A stretch of DNA of 64,000 nucleotides from Odiellus spinosus (Eukaryota; Arthropoda; Arachnida; Opiliones; Phalangiidae): NCBI GenBank assembly GCA_963920705.1, contig OY987232.1:18730442-18794441 (forward strand). Direction: 5' to 3'. Positions 1 to 12,713 of this stretch are shown here, one piece after another. Below the pieces are notes generated by a model. The model was not told the DNA's origin. It saw only the letters and a program-made list of their open reading frames with translations, and did no database searches. The translations under genes and the position numbers were made by a program. How positions within the stretch are numbered: position 1 is the stretch's first letter; every line of letters starts with the position of its first letter.

Positions 1-27
1 AGAATTTTTTTAGACCTCCCCAGACTT

Positions 28-52
28 TTCTGGAACGTTCTATAGAACATTC
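28..52. promoter_or_regulatory. Heat-shock-element-like inverted TTC/GAA repeats
   Basis: Three units in perfect alternation (TTC-nn-GAA-nn-TTC, 28-40), then GAA-nn-TTC at 45-52. This is the binding pattern of heat-shock factor. It lies upstream of the first visible osa exon, probably within an intron. Function is inferred from the motif only and it may be chance. Confidence 0.3.
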
Positions 53-325
53 TGTGAAAAGTTACGGACGTACGCACGTATGGTCATTGTAAATTAAGTG
101 TTTGATTGATGACGATGATTTGAACCCTAGAAAACTCTGACATTGTTAAAGTAGAATGGCCCAAACTCAAAACGTTCTCTCCATAAGTCCTTATTTTTCA
201 AAATAACATGGTTAATATTTTAAAAACATTACGTTCTTTCAAACTTATTTAGAATATGAAATTTGTATTAATTGTTGATATCGCCTATGGACTAGTTCTA
301 AGCTTGAATATTGTTAATTCTTTAG

Positions 326-3300
326 CGTGGACTCGTGATAACCAGTGTCGACCTTATTCATCCTCAAACCAAAGTCAGTACTCACCCGGGATGAGAGAGT
401 CCTGGGATTCATCGCGCACAAACGAAGGACAAAGTTCTACCCCTGGTCCGTGGCCGGGACGTTATGGGAATAATTCTGAATCATACGGTGTAAATTCCAC
501 ATCCGGGGCATCAAGAGGAGCCATGAAGATGCCACCGTATAACCGAGATAGAAACATGTACATGCAACCTAATAAGGTAAGGTTTTATAACGGTATTTAA
601 TTTAATTTGTTTTCGAGTTACGTTAAATAAAAATAACTTTGGTTTTTCTTAAGACTCATCCTGGAATGTCACAGTCCTCTCAACCCTATCCCATTCAGCC
701 TCAGAAAAAGGAACTAGTTTTTGCTCCCGATACTGTTGAAGGTGTTCGGCCAGTTTTAGTAAAAAAGCGTAAGCTTCAGGCCAAGGATGTCAGTCCAGTT
801 GAAGCTTGGCGTTTAATGATGGCTATTAAGTCTGGACTTCTGGCCGAAAGCACATGGGCACTCGACGTTCTCTCTGTGTTGTTATACGATGACAATACTG
901 TGTTATATTTTGGTCTATGTCATCTTCCTGGATTATTGGAAGCTTTGCTAGATCATTACAGAAGGTAAAATTTTTTAACTATTTAATAATAGACAGTTAA
1001 AGCCACCTCTAAAAATTGTACGTCAGATTCAAACGTGAGCAACTTTGTAACAAAATTTTGTATCAAGGTAAGCGTTTGCGTCTGATTAGCAGGATATAGT
1101 TAGGATTAACAGGTTAAAAACTCAAGTTTGTAAACTAACTAGAATATTTGTTTCTTTTTCCCCTTGATTTTAAAATTGTTGGGTCCTCTTTTATATTTAT
1201 TTATGATTTCAAACGCTTAAGGTGCTTGAACATAATATTTGGATTAACGGAGGATGTTGAAATTGGATACGAACTTCATAAACTTAAGAACCAAGATTCT
1301 AAAGAAATCTCAGATCTGAAAAATAAAGAACAACAAACATGGCCTTGGTTCCAGACTGAGCGCGACGCTGAAAAAGATCAGCGCGACAGTTTGGGTTCTA
1401 TCGCCAGCATTGATCCGTGTGATAAGACTGTATTTTTAAATACGGAGAATTACTCTTTTAAAACTAGGTGTAACAAGGTAGTGCGGTGTAGGACAGCTGA
1501 AACGCTCTTTCTAATCGATCCCGATAAAAAATGGGACTGTAGCGAAGGTTTTACCAGCGGTGCGGACCATTGGATGTTAGGAGGAGGCGATACCTCGGCC
1601 TTCATTCAAACGCATTTTGAAAATACTTATAAATTAACTAAATTTGCCCGAGTGATGGAAAATGTTAATAAAGAAAATGCGGAAGGTTCCGATACCGAAG
1701 ACGGAGACTGTGTTAATGGTGCGCGAAACGGCGAAGATAAAGAAAGCAAAAGACTAAGAGATAGCGTCGCTAAAAGAGAAGATAGAGAAAGTGGTAAAGA
1801 ACGCGTAAACACCTCGACCGTCGTTATACCCAAAAAACTCCTTTCTGTTCTTAACTCCAAGAGAAACGCTATTTCTCTAGATGGACTGAATCTTAAAGAG
1901 CTGAAAGAAATTTCTTCTCAAGATAAAGACGACAAACCAAAAACTTTAGTTGAAACGGAAGTATTAAGCTCGGAAAGGGACACTAATGTGATAGTGAAGA
2001 AAGAGGTCCCGGAACCACCGGAAGAAAGTTTGTTACAAAATGGCAAAGAAGAAGGGACCCCGCTGCCGTTGAATGAAATAGAAAAATCCCAGAAAGAAAG
2101 CGCATCTACCACACCCGTAATGGAATCTGATGTAGAATTCAAAGCGAATCAACTTGATGATAAAGAGAGTTCCGACGTTGATAAAGAAATTCCGTACCCG
2201 AGAAAAAGGCCATTTCCAAGAAGTAGTGACGGGGAAAGGGTGAATATGGATCAACTGGAGGATGAATGCTATAATCGTGACGAGCCTTCTCTTTGTACGT
2301 TAACACCGGCACAAGATTCTCTCGCTAGAAGATGTATATCTATCTCGTCCTTGCTCAGGAATTTTTCTTTCGTACCGGGTAACGATAGCGAGATGGCGAA
2401 ACACGCTGGTTTTCTGTTGATAATGGGTCGGGTTTTGTTACTTCATCACTCTCACGGCGCGAAAAAAGCGCCTCAACATCATTACGAAAAGGAGGAAGAG
2501 GTTACGGTAGCTTCTCCAGAAAGTCGTAACAACAACGCGGCGGACAATCGCAATTTGGGTGCTAATGGTGAAAACGCATCTATAAATCAGTCTGCGGACT
2601 CTTGCAGCAGTTTATTAGCGGAAAAGGAGTGGTGGTGGGACTTGCTTCACCATCTCAGGGAAAATACTTTAGTTACCCTGGCAAACATCTCGGGGCACTT
2701 GGACTTGACGCCGTACCCCGAAGAGATCAGCTTGCCCCTTTTAGACGGTCTCTTACACTGGGCCGTGTGTCCCTCTTCGTACGCCCAAGATCCTCTACCA
2801 AATCTGCCAACCTACTCCGTCCTATCGCCGCAGCGGCTCTCTTTAGAAGCCCTCTGCAAGCTTTCAACGATGGACAGCAACGTAGACTTACTGTTAGCTA
2901 CTCCTCCGTGGCCGAGAATAGAGCGTCTGTTCGCATTTATGAGCCGATCTTTAAGTAAAAACGAAGATCAGGTCATGAGAGAGTTTTCCGTCGTGCTTTT
3001 ATCAAATTTGGCTCAAGCGGACAGCGGAGTGGCTCGCGCTATAGCCCTTCAAGGCTCTTGCATATCGCAGCTAATTACTTTCGTCGAGCAAGCGGAACAG
3101 AGTGCCCTTCAAGTAGCCAACTCTCAAGGTATTAACGCTTTAAGAGAAAACCCCGAACTTATGGGTACAACTTTAGATATGGTTAGGAGAGCCGCAGCCA
3201 CCTTGAGGTGTTTAGCGGCTGTTCCCGAAAATCGAGCGCTATTTCTTCAGCATCAACAGCGACTTTTGACGCTGGTCATGTCTCAGATTCTTGACCAAGG

Positions 3301-3424
3301 AGTCGCGTCCCTTGTAGCCGATGTCTTATACGAGTGCTCAAAAAAGGTTCCAGACTTTAGAAAAGTCGTCTCTTCTGCGAGTACCGCTGCGGAAACAACC
3401 GCATTAACGGATGGAATGACGTAG
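326..3424 (+). CDS. osa: Osa/ARID1 (BAF250) C-terminal part, last three exons
   Basis: Subunit of the BAP/BAF (SWI/SNF) chromatin-remodelling complex, nuclear. Only the 3' end of the gene is here. Coding exons read as 326-576, 654-964 and 1222-3424; phases match at both junctions (phase 0 after 576, phase 2 after 964), and the first exon continues upstream out of the window. Exon 1 is Gln/Ser/Pro-rich, as in this family. The second exon plus the start of the third gives the family block LLEALLDHYRR followed by CLNIIFGL. A conserved HWMLGGGDTSAFIQTHFE stretch lies near 1572-1620. The conserved BAF250 C-terminal armadillo-like domain occupies about 2620-3350 (TLVTLANISGHLDL, LSLEALCKLS, VMREFSVVLLSNLAQ). 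Between them is a charged, low-complexity Glu/Lys region. The ATG at 256 is probably intronic, because a good acceptor (TTTAG) precedes 326. Start of the first exon is the least certain point. Confidence 0.93.
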
Positions 3425-4600
3425 TATCCGATTATTTTAATTCGTAAAAGTTTTAGAATCATTTATGACCTTCGAAATCTCGCGTATGCGTATGAAAAAA
3501 AGTCGATGCTTTGACGAGTATACGAAAAGCGAGCGTACTGCGTGGGGGTGGAAAATCGTGCGTATTCACTGAGTGGTTGACTCCCCCTACTCCTTCCTCC
3601 CTGTGAAAGTGCAATGTAGTTTTTCACGGCTATGTAACTAAAGCCTACCTCACTTTAAATGTGTTGTTTAAAAAATTTGGAGGTTAAACAATGTGGTTTG
3701 TCAAAAAAATATAAAAAAAAAAACAAAAAACATCGGCTGCGACGGAGAAAACTTAAGTTTCGTAAAAAGGAGCTAAAATCAGTTTTTAAATAGTTGTATT
3801 TATTTTTCCCAAGACTTATTTCAAAGCTACTGATGGTTTTCGACAGTGGTAGTATTGTTTTTAAAGAAGCCTCGGCCCTCGATGCCGATTCTTCTTGACA
3901 TTGTTATATAATAGAGTTACCAGTTCCTGGTTAGTTATTAAATAAATTTCGTCAAAAAAAAGCTCTTGTAAACTGTATGATTGTATAAAAAAAAAATGAA
4001 ATGTATGGTTGATAAAAGGATGTTTTCTTTTCGCGTGTATGAACCAAAATTGACAATGAACATATAAAAAGATAAATTACTCCGTTATATCACTTCCAAA
4101 AAAAAAAAAAACTGTTTTACGTTGAATCCCCCAGCACTCGAAACAAAAAAATGTACTTTTAAACAAATCTCCGATGAGAAACAAATTAAAAAAAAAAAAA
4201 ACAAAAAAAAAAAAACAAACCTAAACTGTATCATTTAATGGTATTTTCTAAATGGCAAATACCATTCTAAAAATGGTGGATGCATTTGCACCAAAAAAAA
4301 TAACAATGGTTTCATTTGCCAAATATGAAAGAAGATGGAAAAAAAAAATTATTTACCACATTGAAATGATGTAGATATTTGTGTAGGGATTTTATTTTGT
4401 TAGCTGGCACCCCTTAAATACTATAAAAAAAAAAATAATTAATAAAACAAATCCAGTTGATCTAAAATTTAACTCCGTTGATTCTTCGTTTTTATAGCCT
4501 CTGATGATGTATAATTAAAAGTGGGTGCTTGCAACGTTTCACGTGCTTTATTCTTTAAAAAAAAAAATAAACAAATGGGGGTGCATAACGATTAAAACAA
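3425..4600 (+). other. osa: osa 3' UTR and A-tract-rich 3' flank
   Basis: Directly follows the osa TAG stop. Candidate poly(A) signals AATAAA occur at 3941-3946 and around 4440. From 3700 to 4570 the plus strand carries many A runs of 8-13 bases and no ORF of note. The first signal is the best candidate for the transcript end; the later A runs could be UTR of a longer form or simple-sequence DNA. Confidence 0.5.
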
Positions 4601-6467
4601 CATAAAAACCTCAAAATCTGAACTGATATGAGAATAGCCGGTGATAAAATTTGGGGTGTGGACAACAAAGGTCACGTTCAAAAAAGAAAAAAAAATTATA
4701 ATAATAACATTTAAAAACTATTGTTCACTGAAATGATTTTACTTTTTGATAAAATTTTATTTAAAAGTAACGGAATTATAAACTCACCCCAGGAATTTTA
4801 GGTTCCAGTTAAATAATAATATTAGAAAAAGTTAGTAATATATCCCAGTTAAGATCAAATATAAATTAAAAATGGTCTAGGACATGGACAACGAGGAGAG
4901 ACAACCTCTATCAGGGGTAAAAACTGTTTAGTTAATATCGTTCGACCCCCTCTTTCCTATTTAATAACAATCTGCAGACATTAGAACTCTAAAATTATCC
5001 TAAGTTTGGAAATTGGTTAATAACGCGGTAGTTTACCATCTCACAAAACTATTATTTCAAATATGAATTTCCTCTTTCCAATTCTTATTTCTAACCCTAC
5101 AATCATGAAAAAGTCAATGTATTTCATGATATACTTGACCATTTGATTGATAGGGAAAAGTGACTCCGACACGACATCCCCTTAACTACACCAAACATTA
5201 TTAGCTTATGAAAAATTAACTTATAGATTATTTAATAACGTTAAACTTTATCCTCTTTTAGCAATTTTTATATTTTAATCCAAATTAAAATGGAAATTTT
5301 AACAGAGAGAAATGTAAATAACTGATTTAGAACTCCGGTTGTGGCTGAGAGATATTTTCCTTCACTCATCCTACCCATTACCGTGAGATATTACCGGGGA
5401 AAAGACTCGAGATATTCCCGGGGAAAGATTACCTCATTGAAATGGATTTTATTGGCTGGGTGGCTAGTCTGGTCCTAGACTGTTTTTTATTTTAATTTTG
5501 TTAATGTCCAGTAGCGAACGTTATCAGCCACTTGAAATGTTAAAACTAACCAAGCAGTGCAGTGCAGTATCATCTTCCCTCCCTAATACATAAATTCTCC
5601 AGTAGAGGCGCTTCCCATTTAGATTTTGGTTGGCTTATAGGGTTACGTTAATGGGCGTTAAACAGTATATTACTAACTTTTGATATTAGCAGAAAAAAAC
5701 TATAAGATAGGTTATTTAGAATTCCTTTGAACCACATGAAGTTTGAATGAAAATAAATTTTATCGTAGATTACAAAATTTCAGTGAATTTTTAACATACC
5801 TACTATAAAATCTAGGTTCAGACTTCGTTCTAAAGCGAATGTGTAGACCTTATTCTGTGTCTAGGGTTTCCAGTCCGGAAGTTTCCATTGTCAATGCTTT
5901 CATATAATGCGGGGATAAAGCTTTATACTATGTATATGTCTGAGAAAATAAATGTACATAAATTACCACAACCGCAATAATTATCATTTTTTAGCGCTCT
6001 CGTAACATCCGGTAAATTTACAATTAGTTTTCGGGTGTATGGGCGCAATAGCTTCCAGAAAATACCTCATCGAGGGTCTGGTTTAATAATTTTCAAACAA
6101 AAGTAAATAAAATTTCAGTGACAATAGATACGCATAAAATCAAATCAAACACATTCTTATCGAAATAATTAAATTCGCGGAGGTCTACAAGAATAACATT
6201 GCTTATATCAATTAAGATATATAGTTGAAATTGCGTTATTTACAGAGAAAACCTTAACAATTGCCTAAAATAGGGTCACAACCTGAAAAGTCTTCGTAAA
6301 TAACCTAATTTTAACTATATTGCTTAAATATTTATTGTTTTTTTCTTTCAGAACCTCTAAGCCGAAAGAAATTTATTTATGCTTCATTTAAGACAGCTCC
6401 ATTTATTTTGGTAATCTAAGTGTCAACAGAATTATTTGTATTTAAATTAATATTATTTTTATTGCAG
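4601..6467. other. Intergenic, no gene seen
   Basis: AT-rich sequence with frequent stops in all frames. I see no conserved coding block, RNA gene or clear inverted repeat. Confidence 0.5.
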
Positions 6468-6558
6468 AACAAATTCTGAACTGATATTTAACTATGAAGT
6501 AGCATTTGGAGAGGCTAGAACCGAAGCTCCGTACAATCAAAACTGCGTAACATGGGCG
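6468..6558 (+). other. Orphan exon-like stretch
   Basis: A 91-bp open segment bounded by a good acceptor (TTGCAG before 6468) and a good donor (GTAAGT from 6559). Read with one leading base it gives about 30 residues ending in YNQNCVTWA. The Cys-x-x-Trp ending recalls the GPS motif of adhesion GPCR/GAIN domains, but the match is too short to name a family. No neighbouring exon in the same gene was found, so it may be a stray or decayed exon, or a coincidence. Confidence 0.3.
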
Positions 6559-8000
6559 GTAAGTAACCGTTTACTTACATAATAGTGTAATTTTGCAAAA
6601 TTTGTATTCTTTTAAAATATACGGGTAAGAAATCTTTCGATACTAGATTTGTACCCCAAGTGGTTTTAAACTCAAATTCTATCATTATAACGCGAAGACG
6701 GTTAAGTTGGGCAATACTCCTAAGCCTTTCCCTAAAGAAAAATCCAATTAAGGGCTAGTTTTCACTGAAAACCATTCCGCAACGGGGTCATAACCGCAGA
6801 TTCGAGCTCAGGGAAAAAAAGATACTTAAGATAGATAGTTGGGTAGTGAAAAAATAAAGCAAAACTCTTAAAACCCCAGGTTGAGAAACGTAGGTAAAAA
6901 AATTAATCTCAAACTTTTAAAGATTTTAATTACAATATATTATTTTATATAGACATTTGTACAACCCAAAATATGTAAAATTTTTAGCAACATGATTTAT
7001 GATAATATTTTTAAAAATCAACGTTATACAAAAACTCAATAGTGAAACCCGCTTAAATCAAATTACTTATGAATAACAATTTTATTTATAACGAGTAAAA
7101 ATTAATACCAAACTTCTTAAGAGAATTTATATATAATCAAAATTACTTTCTAGACGTTGCTAATGCATATTAGGTCTTAAGAGGTCTTTAAAATTTATGC
7201 TAATGCCATAAAGTTCCAATTTTTATAACGGAAAAATGAACAACAAATCGTGACATTCATAATTGACCTTTAACTGTAAAAAGTGCGGGAAAAAATAGGA
7301 TCTAACAAATCCACGTGCAAGTCTACCTATTCTTTATAGCAGCCCTATGTTGTGCAATTTGCGAGTGACTTTGTACAGTGATCAGTAAGTGTGATCATTC
7401 GCGAGAAAGTTAGCGAATTTGCCCAGCACTGTAGCAGCCATGTCACGAACGTGGATTTGTTCCAACTTTTGCCTGCACTGTTTTACCCGTTAGAGGATGC
7501 TTATGAACACCAGATTTTGTTATTCTGGTCCTAGATTCTAGTTAAAACGTAGCGTATCAATTCGACTATTATTAAAGAAGGTAGTACTTATAAAGACCTC
7601 TTTAGAAGACTAAAGGATGTATATTATGAATTGCCGTTGTAGAAATTATTTTAACATTTATTATATTATCAAACATGATTAAATTGTATTTCAAAATGCA
7701 TCACGACGTGCATGAATGTACTTATAATGATTTTAACTATAACATTTGAGTATAATTTACGTATTTTCTAATAATATTCGTAGTTTAACCATATAATTCA
7801 TATTATATAATATTACAAATTGATAAAATACGAATGCACCGTATTAATTTTATAACTAATTTAATAATTTTTTGTAGTCAGGGTGTTATTTCTCATTCTC
7901 TCACACCGGTTTTTTGTTTCGGATTTTAGCATAAAGTGGCTCAGTATGCTAAACGAAATGGAATAGAAACTTTAATTAGTAGAATTAAAACAAGTACTTC
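6559..8000. other. Intergenic, no gene seen
   Basis: Stops are frequent on both strands. No recognisable protein, RNA or repeat was found apart from the MITE that starts at about 8008. Confidence 0.45.
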
Positions 8001-8007
8001 GCAATAC

Positions 8008-8308
8008 CAAAAGTCTATCACTTTATTCTAAGTAAACAACACCCCCTAGCTTAATATTATCAGCAAAGATCTGGTTCACTCTTCGGAGAAATTCCGGAGT
8101 TGGGAGGGAAGACAATATAGCCAAGCGCGGCCCGCCTAAATTCCGTCCCTCTCTCAAAACTCAAAATATCGAGGAAGGGTCCAAATCACTCGCGCTAGAC
8201 AGGGGTGATGATTTTTTTTGTCTATTTTTAAGTAAAACTGGACCTTTGCTAATAATATTAAGGTCCGGGGCGTTGTTTACTTTTATGGAATAAATTGATA
8301 CACTTTTG
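8008..8308. mobile_element. MITE-D copy (about 300 bp, terminal inverted repeats)
   Basis: Ends are inverted copies built on CAAAAGTCTATCACTTTATTC and a segment resembling AAGTAAACAACGCC. An approximate target duplication (gcaatac / acaatac, 6 of 7) flanks it. The inner part (AGGCGGGCC, CTCAAAATATCGAGG, AGACAGGGGTGATG) recurs at 34850-35050, 36740-37065 and 48380-48610. It has no ORF and is non-autonomous. Confidence 0.7.
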
Positions 8309-8628
8309 ACAATACATAAAACATCAATGACTCTGAATATCCAATGATACAAAGAAACTAGACTAACACTTGTAAGCGGTAAGAAAGGTATTATGCAATG
8401 GGTGTATTTGCTTGGATAACATCTTTATAGCCAAAAGAACCAAGAGTTTGTCCCGTAAATTAATTTTGGGATTACGCTGTTAGTAGGTTTGTGTTAAATT
8501 CATGCATAAAATCATGCAAGAATAGATTAACGCATAAACCTACCATACAAGATGATCAAGGTCCTACAGTTCACGTATATATCTTTTCCCAAAAAATGTT
8601 ATGTTTGAATAAATCATAGTTGCAAGGT

Positions 8629-11600
8629 TTATTTCGCCAGTGAAAGAAAAAAGTCATCGGCAAACGGATCCTGCTTTCTCTTAAATATACTTAGTTCTTC
8701 TGGGCTTGATACTTCTTCAACGTTAGTAACATTAATTGCAGATGATGTGCCAAAGATCTGTGATCCGAAAGACGAGGGTGCGTCTTTTGTTGGCATTTTG
8801 CTTTGAACTGCCGGGTTATTAGTAGTAAGTTGTGGTGGGGGTGCCTCCAATTTATCAAAATCATCAGATTTATCAAATACATCTTTTATTTTGTCATTAT
8901 GTTCGCTAATAGGCATCGAGACGGGTTTAACATCATCAATTTCGAAAGTGTTCCAGTTTGATCTTTGAACTTTTTTCCTTAAAACAGAAGGAGATTGTGT
9001 TTGGCTTTCCGATGATGGAGCAATTTCGTCGTTGGAGAAAAATTTATCAGATCCTAGATTTTGGGTATTACATTTTGAAGTTACTGACCAAGAAGACGAA
9101 TAAGCCCCATCTTCGATACTAGAACTAGATGCGAGAGATCCACTTCTTAACATTTGCGTTTTTTTACTATTAGTAATAGCGATAGGGGGACTGGCAATTG
9201 GAGATTGATAAACTGAGCCATCGGAAACTTTTATCGTATTAATTTTTGGAAGAACTGGAATATTGTTAACGAAAACATTTTTCTCAGCATCGGAAGACTC
9301 TAAAACCGGAGGCGGTGTATTTGGAGGAGGCAATTCTATTTCCGAAGAGCTACTAAATGGGTTGAATTTAGTCTGAGTTTGATTTTCTTGGCTAAATACA
9401 TCAAATGGCACTCTCGGAGGAACACGTGGCGGGGACGAACAAACATTGTCACTCACAAACGGGGGAATAGCGCACAATGGCGGAGGATAATTAGGAGGCG
9501 GTACAACGGAATCTTGCGTCATTGAAAATATACTCACGCCCGTTGTTGGGGGAGAGTGTTGGAAGGTAACGCAACCCTCAACCGTATTGTTTCTAGTCAT
9601 CAAATCCTTCAAGTTTTTTCTAGGCGGATTTTTAATCTCGTTAAAAAAAACTTTCTTATCGGTAAATGGTCGATCTTTGGCGAGTGGGTCAAGATCAGCG
9701 AAAATCGAAGGAGGAGCCGCTGATGAAGAAAAGGAAGTATCAAAATCAGTTTCGAACGAATGATTCATTTGCAACGATTCATTTGACGCAAAGTTGCTCT
9801 CGAACTTGACTTTCATTGGTGAGTTTGAACTGAAATCGTGTTCAAATTTTACTTTCGATGGTGAGTTTGAACTGAAATCGTGTTCAAACTTGATGTTCGA
9901 ATTAGTGAAGTCGTTTTCGAACTTGACTTTTGAAGGGGAGCTTAGAGGAGGAGATGCCGATTGATCGAATGACTTGTTAAGTTGACTTATATGCACTGGA
10001 TTTTCAAATATGCTGGTCGTAACGCTATCAATCTCTTCAAAAACTGCGTATCTATCAATCTCATTTTTAAAACTATCAGACGTAATACTTTCTATCACAA
10101 TCTCTTCTTTAATTCCCTTTGGTTCGGCTGGTTCCATTGGTTTGTCCAAGAAAATGGCCTAGAAACAAAGGCTTAAGGATGACAAATGAAAACGGCTATT
10201 TAAACATAATTACCTCCACCGTGATAGGTTGAGTTTCTTCAAAATTTAAATCTAATAAGTCTCCGCATAATAGATCATTGGCAGTTTTCAGTACATCTTC
10301 ATTAACTGTACTGTTGGCTTGCGCCGCTTTTGCTTCTTGCTCTGCCCCTGAAGGAACAAATTGTCCTACTTCCTAAAGAAGTAGAAATTGTAAAAAAAAG
10401 TGCGTTGTGCACAAGAAATAATAATTTGTTGACACTAACAGCGTACAAAGCTTCTTCGCATTCTTCCACGGGTTGCTGCTTTTCAAAACTAGTATCAGAT
10501 TTGCTTTGGGTTGATGATACGGAAGAAGTTTCTTTTGAAAACTCATTTTCCTATAAATTAATATTAGTAAAAGGAAGATGTGAAAATTTCATACCCCAAC
10601 CATTAAAAACTTACGAGATCTTCTTTGGCTTGTTGCTGCTTAAGTTTATGTTTTTTCTTTATGTCTAGAACAACTTGAAACAAATCTCTCAAAGTCAGGA
10701 CTATCAGAGAAGCCTAAAAATGAAATGCATTTCTCTATGAAGTTGAATTAACGGACAAACATGCGATGGTATCTAACATTCTGATAAACTCACGGATTTT
10801 TCAGTTTTAATCGCGACAAAGTGAAAAATGGAAGTAGATGGACTACAAATATATCCGAAAGCTCTGTCATCTGATATATCTTGAGAGATAAAAGATATTT
10901 GGTGGACTGGATGATGATAAAGTAGGATCTGGTAAATTAGAATCTAATTTATAAGGGTTCTACGCAAAATGTAAGAATTTCATTTTTAAAACTTACTCCC
11001 GTCTTTTCTTCTAAGAGTTTCACCCCACTTAGAGAAACGGAAAGGCTTATTCTTTGTTTGTGGGTTCCAGATGTTTTAACTACTTGCTAAAATAGTGTCG
11101 GAAAATAAGGAAAGGGATTTAAGGCAAAGAAAAATATTAGTGACGTCATAAAAGGGACTAAAGTGGCTTTATTTCATTATTAAAGGGAGGTTGAAGAGGA
11201 AAATCAAGCGATTTTTCTACCCGCGTTGTCCTAAACAATTAAAATTTAATTACTTTTAATCTTTGTAGCGTCTCCTGACACAATTTATCTCCTCTGGCTT
11301 CATCAATTTCTTCAACCCCGATAAGTTTCGCTTTGAAAACCACACCATCCCCAGCGAATCTTGATTGAGTTGAACCTTTTTCTAAAATTAGGTAAGGAAC
11401 CATTTACAAGTTACGTAACTCTTACATTCGTAAAAATTATACGGTTTAAGAAACTCTCACCATTTTGGTTGACGGTCTATGAATTACATTTTTAAAATAT
11501 TAAAATACTTTTTACTGTAAATATTTACTGTAAATATATATAATAACCCAAAATATCTTTTTTACTTTGTCACCGGCCATCCATTTATATTTTCTAGAGT

Positions 11601-12713
11601 TTTTTTGCACGAAAGACCTTGAAATTATATCTGGTACCCTTTAAAGGGAGAATGCAGCCTAACAAGTGATTTTTATAGATTCCTTATTGTTTAGATAGGT
11701 CAATAAAAAAATTAAAAATAAATATTAAACTATAAATAAATTTAAAACTTAACATCAAAATAGGCTTACCTGGATTCATGGAGATACCCAGAGTTATTTG
11801 AACTTGTTTTTTAGGTTGCATTCTCCCTTTAAAGTTGATTTAGCTATCATCTTGTTATTTAGGGGTTCTTAACATTCTTAGTAGCTCTTAAATTGTGACA
11901 TTATATTAAATTAACTCCCACACAAGGAAAGGCCTTCCAAAGAAATTTTCATTACTTACAAGGACGAGGGAATTAAATGGGAAGTCTTAAATTTCATCTT
12001 TTCATCCATAGCGTAATAATTATATCAAGGACCCATTTATGACTATAGAACGTATATTTTCTTTAAGACTTATGTCTTTATTTATAAGAAACTGATTGGT
12101 AGTTTAAATCCCTTCCCATTCTTAAATATTTAGACTTTTTAGGCAGTTAAAGGGAAGGTAAACACGATGAATCCCAAATTTTCACAGTAAATAATATTTA
12201 TATATTCATTTAATGGATTTCAAATTGTTAAAATCTAATGGAAACAACAGAGGTCGCTATAATCTTAATTCTAAGGAGTAGCTATAAAGGGGTAAAGATC
12301 TAACCCAGTTTTCCATTCATTAAAGGGTTGCCAAGAAGCTTGTGAGAACAAATCAGTTCTAAAAACTTGTTTTTTCTGCTTCAAATTGCGCTCACAAGTG
12401 TTTTGGCAGCACCCCCTTTATAGAAAACTACAAATTCTACCCTAATACGTTCTCAGGTCTTTAATGGGTTCTTGATCTTATATCAAAAACCAAAGTATAA
12501 ATAGTAATAACAAGCATTAAAGTAGCCGAATTATCTTTATTATAACTAAGAATCTACGACATATTGTGGATAGTTTTAGAACTAACCTCTACGAAGAAGT
12601 CTGTTCGTTATTGACTTCAACTCTCTGCCAACATCTCTCTTAGGAATAGGATTAGATTTTGATACTTTCTCATCTTGTGATGATTTGCTTCCACTATCTT
12701 CTACAGAACTCAT
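8629..12713 (-). CDS. Dab: Disabled (Dab) PTB-domain endocytic adaptor
   Basis: Cytoplasmic adaptor that binds NPxY tails of receptors and links them to clathrin endocytosis and tyrosine-kinase signalling. Eight coding exons, all in phase: 12587-12713, 11254-11381, 10997-11086, 10794-10928, 10615-10713, 10440-10550, 10214-10372, 8629-10158; 792 aa. The PTB domain fills exons 2-5, about residues 43-190 ([64 protein letters not shown]). The C-terminal half is low-complexity, with Pro-rich patches, an NPF (EH-domain ligand) and a terminal DPF (AP-2 ligand), and four imperfect KFExDF repeats at 9790-9935. It starts at the ATG of a 127-bp first coding exon. I am confident of the identity; only untranslated exons are missing. 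Confidence 0.95.
9790..9935 (-). repeat. Dab: Coding tandem repeat in Dab ([15 protein letters not shown])
   Basis: Four imperfect copies of an approximately 13-residue unit with core VKFExxF (FENDF, FEHDF, FEHDF, FESNF), all in frame in the last Dab exon. The F-x-x-D-F cores resemble short endocytic peptide motifs, but that role is inferred. Confidence 0.75.
11645..11828. mobile_element. TTAA-flanked MITE in Dab intron 1
   Basis: Ends AGGGAGAATGCAGCCTAAC and its inverse GTTGCATTCTCCCT are flanked directly by TTAA (11641-11644 and 11829-11832), as for piggyBac-type elements. About 184 bp with no ORF. Related sequence occurs at 29696, 42234 and 63786. Confidence 0.75.

Noticed and set aside
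256..325. ATG at 256 as the start of a small secreted protein
   Set aside because: The hydrophobic start is followed by a clear acceptor at 324-325 and osa-like sequence, so it is intronic.
1148..1221. N-terminal part of the 758-codon frame beginning at 1148
   Set aside because: The exon starts at 1222, where phase matches the preceding osa exon; the earlier residues are intron.
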